Source: Spirodela intermedia (taxonomy: Eukaryota; Streptophyta; Magnoliopsida; Alismatales; Araceae). From it: DNA of 64,000 bases. Below the pieces are notes generated by a model, which saw only the letters and a program-made list of their open reading frames with translations, ran no database searches and had not been told where the DNA came from. Positions 1 to 11,940 of the stretch are shown in pieces. The stretch lies in the NCBI GenBank assembly GCA_902729315.2, contig LR746280.1, positions 1,663,501 through 1,727,500 of the forward strand, in the 5' to 3' direction. Within the stretch, counting starts at the first letter, position 1; each line of letters starts with the position of its first letter. The translations under genes were made by a program, and so were the position numbers.

Positions 1-299
1 CCATTTTGGTTTTAATTTTTCTTGAAGTAATTTCAACCTAGAATCATAAAGTCATACTTTTTCTTCAATATGAAAAAAAAATCTGCTAATATATTTATCA
101 TGAAAGACTTTAGTTGTTTCCTTTATATTCTATTATTTTCAGAAGCTTCATTCCTTAGTTTCTTTAATTCATGTAGCTGAAAAAAGTTTTATGATCGCTT
201 GCTGATTTTTCATTCATACTTAATTTTTTTATATCTCATAATACTTTATATTCTATTCTCATAGAAAGAGGACATGGTTTTTAAAAAATGAAATGAAAT

Positions 300-2250
300 G
301 GGGAGATATGAGATTTTTATATGCTATTCTATAAGCCCATAATACATGTAATTTTTTGGGCTCTTTGTTATGAAGCCTAATTTATTTCTCAAAATTCTAT
401 AAGTTTCTATGTTGGCTACTTCAGCTTACTCATTTTTTTGGAAATGATATAGAGTAGCTACTCTACAATATACTCTAATCTTCTTCCATATTTCTTTGAA
501 GCATTTATTCATGAAGTGTGTCCTTCCATCATTAATTACTTTAGGACAATCAAATCATGCAAAAATATTTTCTTGCATAAATTTCATCACGATTTTATGA
601 TCATTAGTTCTAGTGGGAATAACTTCCACTCATTTAGATACATAATCAACAAGTAAAATATATGTATATCTTTTAAATGGTGGAAATGAACCCATACAAT
701 GTATACCTCATACATCAAAAATTCAACAATTAACATATTATTCATGGGCATTTCATACCTTTTGTTCATATTACCTATGGATTGACATGAGATACATGTT
801 CTACTGAATTCCATCGAATCTTTAACCATTGTAGGCCAATAAAAATCACATTGAAACATTTTTGCAGCTATTTTTTGTTTAGAAAAATATACTTCACACG
901 TAGATGAATGACCAATGTTTAGAATGTTATAATATTCTTCTTCAAGAATACATCTCCTTAAATTTTTATAATTTCTTAAGAAATATAAATTAGGATAATG
1001 TCAAAAAAATTATAATCCTAGAAAAAAATAGTTTTTTTCTATTCTTATCCCATAGTTCTTGATTTTTTCTTAAAACTAGAAAATTGACAATATGTGCATA
1101 TCATGTGAGGGTTGGTGTTGAGCTCACATCAATTGCTCATTGGAAAATCAATCTAGTAAAGGTGTTGCATTTATTCATGTATCACTTAGTCTAGAAAGAT
1201 GGTTAGTTATAACATATTTAAAATATTTTTTTTTCCTAAGTCAAATTCCTACAACAATAAAATACATCTTAATAAAAATTAAATTGAGCATCAGATATAG
1301 TTTTGTTAGCATATAAAATTACTATGAGTTTTGTCTCTTTTCTTCATTCTAGCACAAACCCTTACTACATAATTTGAAGCATCACATATTATATTAAATA
1401 GAAGAGATCAATCAGGAGCTTGTAAAATGGGTGCCTCAATAAATAATATTTTTATTTTAGAAAAAGACTCAAAACATTTATCATCAAAGTTAAAAGGCAC
1501 ATCTTTAGATAAGAACAAATAAGAGGTTTGAAATTTTCAAAAAGTCTTGAATAAATTTTCTATAATAACCTGCACAACCCAAGAAAGATAAAATCTATTT
1601 TATTGAATTTAGAGGTTGCATATTAGATATAATATCAATTTTCATTCTATCCACCTCCGAACCCTCTCATTGAAATATGACCTAACACAACTCACTCCTC
1701 TCTAATCATAAAATGTGATTTCTCTCAACTCAAAACTAATTTTTTATCTATACATTTCTCATGTGTTGTGGATGATCTAAACATTATTCAAATAGTTCCC
1801 AAAAATAGAAAATCATCTATAGAATTTTCATAAATTTTTTAGTCATATCATACATCTTTTTACAAAAATATTAATGTATTTTTAGAACAAATAAACATCA
1901 TCCATCTTTGAAATATGGCTAAAGCATTTTACAACCCAAAAGACATGCATTTAGAAGCAAAAGTACCAAATGGACAAGTAAAAGTCATTTTTTCTTGATC
2001 TAAAAGATCAATATAATTTTGATTATAAATAGAATACCCATCTAGAAAGAAAAAAAAGATTCAACAATTTTTTTTAAAATTTGATCAATAAATGGTAAAG
2101 AAAAATGATACTTTCTAATTACCGAATTTAGTTTCCTATAATCAATACAAATCTTCCAACCAATGGCCAATCTAGTTTATATTTCATCTTATTTTCATTT
2201 AAATTCATAAAAATTATATAATTAGCCAAAAAAATACATTAAATAATTAA
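300..2250 (-). mobile_element. Decayed Ty3/gypsy retrotransposon, pol relic
   Basis: Read on the minus strand, this AT-rich stretch holds fragments of a gypsy polyprotein in the expected order. Reverse transcriptase comes first at the right: near 2,080 a piece like SLPFIDQ, near 1,990-1,930 a piece like TFTCPFG then FQRWM, and near 1,800 a block like IDDFSIFG that corresponds to the catalytic DD motif. The integrase zinc-binding region follows at 859-587, with FYWPTM, C-x2-C (SCQSIGN) and a degraded start of the catalytic core. Many stops and frameshifts break it. No flanking LTR pair was identified. It is a dead copy. Confidence 0.85.
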
Positions 2251-4200
2251 AAATTATTTTTCTTAATTTAACAGAAATATATTTATCATAAGTTAAGGCT
2301 TAAAATATATTATTAATTAATTATTAACTCATGATAATGAAGACTTGTTACTATCAAAGATTTGAAAGCTACTTAACTTATGCTCTATTTAGAGACAGTT
2401 GTCAAAGAAGAGTCATTGACTTATTTTATCTAAATTTAGACTTCATAAGAAGATCTAGAGATTGTCCACATCGTGAATGCTTAAGAAAAACCTTTTAGGC
2501 TTAGGATATCACATGAGAATTCTTTAGGATACTCAAAGTTATGATGATTACTGTCATGATGCCAAAACTCTATCTTTCCTATCTTGCATTTAAATTTTAT
2601 TTAAATTAATAAGATTTTATGTGATTCCAAACTTTTATATAGTAAATTATAATTCTTTTGACTTTTACAAATCTTAATTTGATTAATTAAATCATTTGTA
2701 ATCATTTACGTAAGAATCACTAGGTAGACCTTTATTTATGCTTGAATCACATTTGTCAAGATGCTAACATCATCATGACATTTGCACTCAAATTTGCATT
2801 TTTAGTAATTTTTAAATAGATTTTATTTCATCATTTAATCTAAAAGTAATTAGAAATCATATTCTTTGAGAAAAATTATAAAATTTATATGATCTTATTT
2901 TACATCTTTTAATTAACCTAAATTTTTTGCACTATTTTTGGAGCCTTTTATTGAATTATAATTGATATATTTTTATTAAAATATTTCTAAAGATCTAAAA
3001 ATAAGTATTTTAAAATTTTATAAATTTTAAATTTATATGATTTATTATACAACGATTAAATCATGTTAGTCTACCATCAATAAGAGTGTGAGAAAAAGAA
3101 ACCAAATTGTCTATGTGACATATATAAGAATTGTAGGTTAAGTTATATATATACTTCATCGATTGAATGTGTCAAAACGTCTGTCAACACATAAAAAATC
3201 AATTCACCCCTCCTCTTAGTACTTCACTTAGTCACACTGATCCTAACAAAATTTTGCATCAGAAATTTTTCCTTTTGTACTTTGCTGATGTATTATTACT
3301 TGGCTACTTATTGAAATTTATGCAATCGCTATATTAGGCAAAATTGGTTGAGAAAATCTAATGTTATAGTTATATTAACTATTCAAGACAAAGGTTGGGT
3401 GTAAACTTAGATTGGCAACAAATCTTAGGTAATCAATTCCACATGAAATGGATGTACCCTTGAGATTGCTTCACCCATGTCTTGAGATGAATGGCTACAG
3501 TGGTACCAAGACATAGTTTTGATGTGAACTTTAAAAAAAAAATGTGGATCACACCACCCTTCAAGAACTGCCTTCCAGGCATGTCCATGATATCAATGAT
3601 CAGGCGCAATGGCACAGATTGGGAATTTCTCGTGCATACATCTGATATAACCTTATAAAATAAAAGAAAATCTCAGGGTTGTACACTTTCTATCTCTTCT
3701 TGAGTATTCAGTAAACATTCCCCAAGAGCTTTTAGTTCAATTTACATTACTATTCTGCATCCATTGCCAAATATAATGAAGAAGCTTTGAGATATTGAGG
3801 TAGCAAATGGTCACTCACCAATTGAACAAATCTTGTTGTCCATGTGCAGTTTTATCTACAAACATCTGTTGGTATCCACCAGCGGTTGGTTGTTCCTCAT
3901 TCTGCTGATTGAACTTAGTAAATGTCTTAATACTTTTGTCAAGTTTTCTGATGATCAAGGGTTCGACTTTGACCTAGAAAGGAAAATTTTAATGATCCAT
4001 TTCATGGTGAAAGAAGCATCCTTTAAACCTGGGTCGGATGGGATCTTCGGAATACTCTAAAAAATTCCTTCTTTTTAGTAATATTTTGCGATAATAAGCT
4101 TCTTGCAGATCAATGTATCCGAATGATCCAGTATAGTTATACAGAAAAATAAAATAAAATTGCTTAATATACTCTATCTTCGTTCAAATCTTCGTGAATA
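2251..4200. other. AT-rich intergenic DNA with a possible LTR tail
   Basis: No gene is recognisable here. Near 3,190-3,220 there is a stretch reading TCAATTCACCCCTCCTCTTA, a wording often seen close to the 3' end of plant LTRs, so part of this interval may be a decayed LTR. The open frames at 3,433-3,615 (minus) and 3,833-4,060 (plus) have no recognisable motif and are judged to be chance. Confidence 0.4.
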
Positions 4201-4237
4201 ACGACTGACTTTCACCCTGTCTAATTCCTTCTTGAAG

Positions 4238-4670
4238 ATATTGCACCATCACGAGGGCCTATTACCTGGGAGCGGTGGGTGCCCAGCTCGAGTACCACGT
4301 GACCCGGCACGCCACATTTGGGAGCGTGGGACGGTGGCTGAAGGAGCTCAGGGACCACACCGAAGCCAACATTATGATCAAGCTCGTCGGCAACAAGGCG
4401 GACCTGCGGCACCTGAGGGCGGTGCCGGTGGAGGACTCGGAGGCCTTCGCCGAGAGGGCGGGCACCTTCTTCATGGAGACCTCCGCCCTCGAGTCAATGA
4501 ACGTGGAGAAGGCCTTTACGGAGGTGCTCACCCAGTTCTACCCGGTAGTCAGCAAGAAGGCCCTCAAGCTCGGAGACGACCCCTCGGCAGTGCCCAAGGG
4601 CCAGACCATCAATGTCCACTCCAAGGACGACGTCTCCGACCTGAAGAAGAACAGCTGCTGCTCGACTTGA
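4238..4670 (+). pseudogene. RABA (Rab11-type) small GTPase, 5'-truncated remnant
   Basis: The frame encodes the C-terminal two thirds of a plant RABA GTPase, a regulator of trans-Golgi/endosome to plasma-membrane vesicle traffic. Visible are the G4 box LVGNKADL, the G5 box ETSAL, the RABA tail signature KGQTIN and a C-terminal CCST prenylation site followed by a stop. The P-loop and switch I that should come first are absent; the DNA upstream is AT-rich. A pyrimidine-rich tract with a CTGAC branch-like site ends in AG at 4,236-4,237, so the piece could be a former second exon. Conserved positions have changed (YHVT for YDVT, QLE for LLV). It is probably a non-functional fragment; the alternative is a real gene with a distant first exon that I could not find. 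Confidence 0.72.
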
Positions 4671-4684
4671 GGTACCTGTTACTG

Positions 4685-4685
<1 letters not shown>

Positions 4686-4718
<33 letters not shown>
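4686..4718. repeat. (CT)n microsatellite
   Basis: An almost uninterrupted CT run of about 33 bases lies about 15 bases after the stop codon of the RABA remnant. A shorter GA run sits at 4,975-4,990, just before the methyltransferase remnant. Confidence 0.95.
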
Positions 4719-4721
<3 letters not shown>

Positions 4722-4995
4722 GTGGGTGGGGGATATATACAGCTGAGAATAACATAGGGGAGAGTAGGCAGAGAAAACCAGACCGTGTGTGTTCATTAAT
4801 GAATTTTGTCATATCATCTACGTATAATTAGATGCGTTGAAATTTATTAATCTTACGTGGGTCTCCCCGTAGGGTTTAGTCTTCTCATTGTTTTCCTACC
4901 GAACTGTTGGTTCATGGCTGGGCCCAGTTCTTATAATCACCTCGGCCCCCTCCCCTTGCCCATGAAGATCCTCTGAGAGAGAGAGAGAGATAGAG

Positions 4996-5664
4996 ATGCG
5001 GTTCACAGACTCGCCGGCGGTGGAGCTCTCGGTGGGCGGCGCCCTGTCGATCCAGCAGGACAACGGCTCTCTCCACGTCGGGACCTCCGTCTGGCCCTGC
5101 TCCCTCGTCCTCGTCAAGTTCATCGAACGCTGGTTCCTCCACCGCCGCCATCTCCCTCCTTCCTCCTTCCTCCTCCGCCACTCCCTACGCCGGCCTCCTC
5201 CACTTCGAGGGCAAACGTGATGTCGAGCCGGGGCCCGGCTGCGGCGCCGCCGGCATAGGCCTTCATCTCCTCGGCCTCGACGTTGTCCTCACAGACATCG
5301 CCCCCGTCAAGCCGGCCCTGCGCCGGAACCTCAAGCGGAACCGCGCCGCCCTCGGCAGGCTGCCGCGCCACCCCATTCTCCACTGGAACAACGCCGCGGA
5401 GATCAGCGCCCTCCGCCTTCGACTTCGTCGTCGCGGCCGACGTCGTCTATATCGAGGACTCCGTCGCGCCGCTCGTCGCTGACATGGAGGCCCTCGTGAG
5501 CCCCCCCGGCGCCGTGCTGCTGGGCTACCAGGTGCGCTCCCCCCCACCGCCTCTTCTGGGAGTTCTGCGGACGGTCCTTCGTGCAGAAGGCGGCCCACGA
5601 GGACCTCCAGCCGGACTACGCCTACTAGGAGGCGGATGTCTGCGTACTCAGGAAGAAGAAATGA
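4996..5664 (+). pseudogene. METTL21-type protein methyltransferase, frameshifted
   Basis: The N-terminus, with IQQDNGSLHVG and then VWPCSLVLVKFIERW, matches plant seven-beta-strand methyltransferases of the METTL21 (lysine methyltransferase-like) group. Later family blocks follow in other frames: PYAGLLHFEGKR, then LDVVLTDIAPV, WNNAAEISA, DFVVAADVVY, VLLGYQ and LQPDYAY. The frame changes near 5,133, near 5,408 and in the C-run near 5,540, and a TAG at 5,626-5,628 interrupts the last segment before the terminal LRKKK and stop. The SAM-binding motif I, normally E-x-G-x-G, is damaged (DVEPGPGC). At least three frameshifts and a stop make it a pseudogene. It lies in the same GC-rich islet as the RABA fragment. 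Confidence 0.85.
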
Positions 5665-5669
5665 GACGC

Positions 5670-6500
5670 CCGCAAGGGTTCGTCAAAATGCCTCATCCAA
5701 AAAATCGTTCCCCTTGTCTGCTCCTCTTGAGTATGAAAGATTTTCCATCAATAATATCTTTATACGAAAGTCTATTACCTTATTCTGGGTACGAAACCGT
5801 GCTCCAGAAAAAAGTCAACGATGACCATTCTCATTCATGGGCCCTTATTATCAAGATGAGCTACACTTGTTTTTGGAAATAAGAAAAGGGTTGGTTCTCT
5901 AAGATTTTGTTTTTTTCTAAAAAAGATGTTATGTAGATTTTGCCGAGAACATAACAATTATAGCGTTTGTAAAAAAATGGAATATAGGATGATTTTTAAT
6001 TTTAAGAAAGCTCCAAGATCCAATGATTATGTCTTAAAATGTTAAAGATAAATAGGTCCACCCACTGGGTTTCTTTTCTCGAATATTTTGCATTAATCAT
6101 GCCCACAAACTTCTCATAAATTTCATTGTTTTATTTTCTCTTCCTTTTTAGATTATTTGAATGAAGTGGGCTGAAAGGTAACAAGTTGCAAGCATAGCTG
6201 TCATTAGTTCTCTCTCTCCCTCCCTCTCTCGCCGTCATTAATTACATGTAAAATGAAAGTTTTGACTTTGCAGACGTTGATCCAACAGCGCGTGCGTGTC
6301 GGATGACCATCGTTGATATTGTCACATCGTTGGCTTCGACGGCTCGGATCGGATTGCTCTCTCTCTCTCTCTCTCCCGCGGATCTACGTATCTATAGAAC
6401 CGTGATGGCTAGCCAAGAACCACGACCACGTGAAGCGGCGTGCTCACCACGTAAATGGTGGCGACGTGGGAAAGCGCCGCCGGTAGCCGAGGCCCTCCAC
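5670..6500. other. Intergenic DNA, no gene seen
   Basis: The composition moves from AT-rich back towards mixed, with short CT runs near 6,210-6,230 and 6,357-6,374. No open frame shows a recognisable motif. The right end approaches the duplicated FLA segment, whose similarity to the second copy starts at about 6,500. Confidence 0.5.
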
Positions 6501-6690
6501 CGCTGTGCGATCGTCGTCCGTCGAATACGAACTCAACTCTCTCATGCAAACACGAAATCAGAGTAGTCAACATAAATCAATCGGAGAGAGAGAGGGACGG
6601 AGAGGAGAACGCAGATACAGGAACCGAGAGAAAGAGACAGACAGAGGGACGGAGAGAGGAAAAGACTCGTGGAGGCGCTACATCCTCCTC

Positions 6691-7353
6691 TCACCGGAGC
6701 AAGCCCAGGAAGGCAACCCCAGCCCCCAGGAGCACTCCCCAGGCGATCCTCCGCCCCCTGCAGCTCCCCGACGTCGGCCCTTCCGCCGGAGTCGACGGCG
6801 GGGGGGCCTTCCCGCCGGCTAGTTCCGGCGGGATCAGAACGGAATCGATGGAGAAGATCGCGAGCGGGGATTTGACGTAGAGCTCGTTGTTCACCGGGAT
6901 GTTCACCGCTCCGGTGGACACGTTGACCTGGTTGTTGCCGCTGGTGAAGTTTAGGGTATAATTGGTGGCCAGCGTGCGGACGGGGTTACCGGCGGTGGAG
7001 AGCTTATCCTTGCTGTAGTACTTGCCCACTACGTGGAGCAGCAGCAGCTGCGTCTGTACTTCCGTCGAGAGCGACTCGAGGGTGCCGTTGGGGAGGTTGT
7101 TGAAGGCGTTGTCTGTGGGGGCGAAGATGGTGAGCCCGTTCTTCAGCTGGGCCGCGATGGCGTTGACGAGGTTTCTATCCTTCAGCAGCTTGAGGAGCGT
7201 GCCGTACTGGCGGGCGCCCTCCAAGATGGCCACTGGGTCGGGCAACGCCGCCGGCGCCGGTGCCGGTGTCGCCGCCGGCGTCCCTTGCGCGTCGAGGGGG
7301 AAGGGGAGAACCAGCAGGACCAGCGCGCACAGCAGAGGAGTCGGTGAGGACAT
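6691..7353 (-). CDS. Fasciclin-like arabinogalactan protein (copy 1)
   Basis: An intronless gene for 220 residues. The start at 7,353 gives a signal peptide (about residues 1-22, MSSPTPLLCALVLLVLPFPL) right at the N-terminus; the upstream frame would add a non-secretory leader that crosses the TATA box. A short AGP glycomodule rich in AP/TP follows, then one FAS1 domain (about 38-175) with the H1 block GLTIFAPTDNAF and a LLLLHVVGKYY block. A Pro-rich linker and a hydrophobic tail (WGVLLGAGVAFLGLL) fit a GPI-anchor signal. NGT, NYT, NFT and NVS are candidate N-glycosylation sites. The layout (one FAS1, GPI anchor) matches group A FLAs, the FLA11/12 type linked to secondary walls. Expected location is the plasma membrane and cell wall. 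It is head-to-head with MMS21, with 727 bp between starts. Confidence 0.92.
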   Translation of the reverse strand: MSSPTPLLCALVLLVLPFPLDAQGTPAATPAPAPAALPDPVAILEGARQYGTLLKLLKDRNLVNAIAAQLKNGLTIFAPTDNAFNNLPNGTLESLSTEVQTQLLLLHVVGKYYSKDKLSTAGNPVRTLATNYTLNFTSGNNQVNVSTGAVNIPVNNELYVKSPLAIFSIDSVLIPPELAGGKAPPPSTPAEGPTSGSCRGRRIAWGVLLGAGVAFLGLLR

Positions 7354-7454
7354 GGCGGCAGCCGCCGGTGGGGTATGGGATGCGGCGAGGGGGAAGAGAA
7401 CGGTCGTCGGGGAGGGAAGGGGAGATGAGGCCGTCGGTGAGCCCTCCCACAGTC

Positions 7455-7460
7455 TATATA
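7455..7460 (-). promoter_or_regulatory. TATA box of FLA copy 1
   Basis: TATATA on the minus strand lies about 100 bp upstream of the chosen start. This places transcription initiation just before the ORF and supports the downstream ATG over the upstream in-frame one. Confidence 0.6.
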
Positions 7461-7784
7461 GAGTGTGTATACCATTTAAATAATGCGGAAAATCACGATT
7501 TCCGCGTTTTCTAGATCCTTCGGTCACATTCCTCGCGGAAAAGAGTAATAGAAGACGTATTTTCTATGCTAACATTTTGAGACCTTCGCAACCCGAGTCT
7601 CGCCGGGTTCTCCAGGGTACACGTTGGCACACAACCGATCACACGTTGGTACACACCAGAACAGATCAAGCACTGTCGGGGACAACCTTTTATCACATGC
7701 GACTAGTCCTGGCGGTCAATGTCTAACGTGGACAACCTTCCTGCCCAGGAGAGAGGAGAGTATGAGGTCACAAGAGAGCCCAAT

Positions 7785-8030
7785 AGGCCCGTTACTTCCA
7801 CGGGCTTGGGCCCTGTACACTTCTATCGACTAAGGCCCGGCCCACGCTGGCTCGGTCCTGGCCCCCATACCCCCCAATTCTAGCGCCTGATTCATAAGGT
7901 TTTTATGACGTCATTGTGTCATAATAAAATCTATTTGACAGTTTTCAAATAAAATAGTTTTATCTGGGATAATAATGGGCCAGACGGAAGCTGGTGTGGG
8001 CCTGCTTCTGAGCTTGGGCCGGCCTCTCTC
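7785..8030. promoter_or_regulatory. TGGGCY-rich shared promoter of FLA and MMS21
   Basis: The divergent interval has several TGGGCC/GGGCC elements on both strands (around 7,790, 7,825, 7,845, 7,977, 8,000 and 8,015). Such site II-type elements are known TCP-factor targets in promoters of growth-related plant genes, which would suit a meristem-active MMS21. The motif count is seen directly; the regulatory role is inferred. Confidence 0.5.
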
Positions 8031-8080
8031 TATTTCCTCTCTCGTCGGCAGTTGGGGTCCGAGACTGGCAAGGAACGGCA

Positions 8081-11000
8081 ATGGCTTCTTCTTCGTCTCC
8101 TCGCTCGGCTTTGGGATCGACGAGAATGGAGAGCACAGTGACGGCGTTGTGCGCCGACTACCAGTCTCTCATCGCTGTACGAGGAAGCTCTCCTTGTTGG
8201 AACTGTCTGATTCTCGGTCCATTCTGGACCATAGGCCCTAACCTGGCTCCGGTGGCAGGAAATCAGAAAAACACTCGGAGCTATGAAGAACATCGCAGTG
8301 GACCTGGAGAAGGATAAGAAGTTGGTTGAGGTTGGCCGACCAGCTTCTCCGATTTCTTTACTGCACCCGGCAATCTTTAACTTTCATCTGTTTGGCGCTG
8401 CGCAGGTGAAGGAACTGGAGGAAGGGGTTTTGGCACTTCTGAACGCTTCGGATGACTGTGCTCATTTCTCTTCTGCGGTCAAATCTATTGGAGATGCGTA
8501 CGTGCCTGGAACGCAGGTGATTGCACCTCCTTGCGTTGTACTCTGTTTAGTCGTTGCTCATAACAAGTGCTGATTTTTTTAATTCTTTAATTATTTTGGC
8601 ATCGATTTTTCTGTATTGTAGTCCATCGACTTTGGGAACTTGTTGAAGAATGAATGCAACAGGCTAAAAATGGATTCACCTCCCAATCCTCAGAAAAATT
8701 CACTATATCGGCAGTTCAAGGAAGCAGTCTGGGTATACATCCAATATACCATGAACCCTTTGTTATAAATTCGTTTGCCTATTCTGTAATTGTTATAATG
8801 GTGGATTTAAATATCGAAGATCTCTATTCAGAGTTTCCGCACTTTAATATATTTTCGGTAGTTACGTGGACTTATTTGAGATGCGCAGAACCTTAAATAA
8901 ATAAATAAATAAATTCCATATAAATGATATTGGGACAATGATACTCGACTACATGGTCCCTATCCTATTACTAGTACTAGGATCTTCTTTTCAATTCATT
9001 TGAATGAATTTTTTTCGCCTCCTTGGAGGAAGTTACTGGGCACCTATTTATTGTTTTCTAGTGTTACAGAGGAGGAGAAGGTAAGCATACGACATGGGTG
9101 CGAAGGGAATCGTGTCTCAGTATTCTGCAAGACAATGATTTGTTTTGAGGTTATTGAAAAAGTGGGGTAGACATATCCAAAAGAGAAATTAGGATCTTAG
9201 AAAGCAAAAAATACTTGTTTAAGTTGTCATGGCAAGAATTTTCTGGGGAACAGTTTAACAGTAGTCAGGAAGGATGTTTTGATTAAACTCGAGCCAATGC
9301 ATTGTAATGGGTCGGAAATGACTTTAATAAATGGTGTGATTTTTAGGCGGGTACAAGTTCTGCATTGAAATTGGGGAATTCTGAGACATCTACTTGAAGA
9401 AGAGACAAAAGAGGAAGAAATTTCTATATACGTGGGAAGCGACTTAGATGTAATGGGGCTATCATAAGGAGATTGTTTGGACAAAGGATATGTTTTGTGC
9501 TTGGATCTCTTTCCTTCATAGGAACCTTGTTTGTAAGACAGAGGATTTTGATGTCAGCAACCCCGTGGTTTCCTGTCCTTTTGTGCACTTCTAATGGTGG
9601 GACTAGTATCAAATAATGTTACATGAAAGCTGAAGAGACAAAGCGTCAGAACCTATGAAAGTACGATTTCTTAAACAACTATATGCTACTTCTAAAAGGA
9701 TTGAAGTGGTAAATGAAAGTTTAGGCAATGCTTTCATTTTTATCCCCAAGAAATAAATTGCTGAACTGCATTATAGCACTTACTATCATTCTCATACTGT
9801 GAAAAGGGTATTCATTCTCTCTGTTCTAGGCTGATTGTTTATTCTTGACATTTTTCCTGATTGTTGTATGACTTCAATATTGGGTTAATCTCAGATTTCT
9901 TCCTTCCCTGGATGCATTCTTCTCTTGTTGAGTGACCTTTCGTCCAAATTCGACAACTAAGGGTTGATTATCCTTTTTTCCACTCACCTTCATCGCTTAG
10001 CAGCTCAATTTTGAGCGAATCTGACCATCCACTCCCTGCTTTCATATGCTTATATTTTATTTCGGTTTGGGGGCTGCTGCCAAGGTTTCCTCTTGTAAAT
10101 TTTATTTCGATTATTGATATACTGTCCTCCAAAAATAAATGAATACTTCTTTTATATCAAATCTCTATCCATCCTTAGGCGTTCAAATAAATACGTTATA
10201 GCCTTTTCATTTTTATTTTCTCTCTTTTGTTCTCAAACCATTGATGATTTACTATAAGGTGATTTTAACCTAGTTATTTATGATGTTGTGATGGAGTATT
10301 TCTTCCGAGTTATAGTCAAGTGGAAAGGACTCCAAAGTGGACCCTATTAAAACCTTGGTTTAGTGAGGATAAAAATTGGGTTGGGTCATGCCAGGCATTT
10401 ATAAATTATTCACTTGATTTTGAGGATCGAAAATGTTGGAATGGGCTTGTGAGTTACTGTGCTTATTGATACCCTTGGTGCAGGAAGAACAAAATATGAG
10501 TTAATATTTCGATCTGCAGAATGTTCATCATGCAGGTCAACCCATGCCTGGTGAAGAGATGGAAGAGATAGTGATGACAGGCACTCAAAGCAGCCTCTTG
10601 AATATCACCTGCCCATTGACCGGAAAACCCATTATTGAACTAGAAGATCCAGTTCGCAGGTAAAACTTTCGTTCCCATATTTCACTAGAACAAAGTGCTT
10701 GCAATTGGAAATGTGCATATGCTAGGGTTTAAAACATCGGACATCTTCATTGAAGAAACTATTGTGCATCTTGTCTTCAAAGATATTATCACCGATAGAT
10801 TGGGACACCTTGTCAGGAGGTGTCTGTGTTGTTCATGCAACACTGATATCCTTGAGTGTCTGTACATTTGCATTGGCCTGATAGTGGGAGGACAATAATT
10901 ATCTTAAGATTTCGTTAGACACCAAGCTTCTGAAGAAGGATGATTACTAGATTACCTCTACGTCAGTTGGAGCAAGCCTGAGAACTTTTCTGGCTTACTC

Positions 11001-11940
11001 TCCCAATCCGATTCCACAATCCCAAGTCCAACCTTGATTGAGCCACATGCCTTAAATCTAACCACAAGACTCAATACATGGATAGTTTGGTGTCAACAAG
11101 ACCAGGTCGTGAGACTGATCTTGGGGATCTTCTTCAAGGCCCAGACCTAGCCTTTGTAGAGATTACAAGCCTAGAAAGTTTTGGCTCCAAACCAGACCCT
11201 AATGAAGGTGTACCCAACCCAACTCTGTTGATGCCCACCTGTGCTGATCCTGAGGCAGCCGTATGACAAAGAAAGATAAAATGCTCTAGGCCTCCTTAAG
11301 TTACCCCATTGAGAAGAAAAAAGTATTCCATGATTTATTGAAGAGAAAAAAAGTGTACTTTATTTTTTTTTCCCTTTTTGGGCAGAAAAGATCTACTAAT
11401 TCTTTTATTCCAATGAGTAAGAGGGATCTTGAGTGAAGAAATAGACTGAGAAAGATGGTCAAACAATTCCCAGTCGGGTCCTTGTAGATCGAATCCATTT
11501 TGGGCTCTACACTGTCCTATGCTGCTTTTCCTGCATTTATTGCCATCTTATATGAAAATTTTTAATAAATCTATGGGAGCACTGGCTTCATGAATCCGTG
11601 TTAATCAAGGTTTAAATTTATCTATAGCATGGACTGTAAGCACATCTACGAGAAGGCCCCAATTCTTCAGTATATCAAAATGAAAGCACCCAATTCTCAT
11701 TGCCCCATGGCAGGTAACCTCTGCTATACATGAAAGCACCCAATTCTTCAGTATATCTATTGTTTCATGCTGCTAACAGCCTGTCTTCGTTGACCTGCAG
11801 GCTGCCCTCGGGTCTTGCAAGTGGACCGAGTGGCTTGTGACCCCCTGCTGCTCATAGAGATTGATGAGATGCGTTCTCGGCAGGACAAATTGGGACGCCC
11901 TTCAGTAGCAGAGGACTTCACTGAGCTTGACGATGACTAA
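8081..11940 (+). CDS. MMS21: E3 SUMO-protein ligase MMS21/HPY2 (NSE2), seven exons
   Basis: SUMO E3 ligase of the SMC5/6 complex, acting in DNA repair and meristem cell cycling. Exons: 8081-8176, 8259-8330, 8406-8516, 8622-8732, 10520-10659, 11628-11713, 11801-11940; all phases agree and every intron is GT-AG, giving 251 residues. The N-terminal part is helical (MKNIAVDLEKD, VKELEEGV, LYRQFKEAVW), as in the SMC5-binding arm. The C-terminal SP-RING shows NVHHAGQPMPGEE, NITCPLTGKP and the zinc ligands C180, H182, C202 and C207 (CKHIYEK, CPMAGC). The conserved ACDPLLLIEIDEMRS follows, and the protein ends in an acidic tail. Intron 4 is 1.8 kb and AT-rich. The gene looks intact. A second genomic copy of the surroundings, near 25.8-29.2 kb, has lost all these exons. 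Confidence 0.95.

Noticed and set aside
8081-8317. 78-codon frame read straight through MMS21 exon 1
   Set aside because: The frame runs into intron 1; the correct product splices from 8,176 to 8,259, as the conserved EIRKTLGAMKNIAVDLEKD shows.
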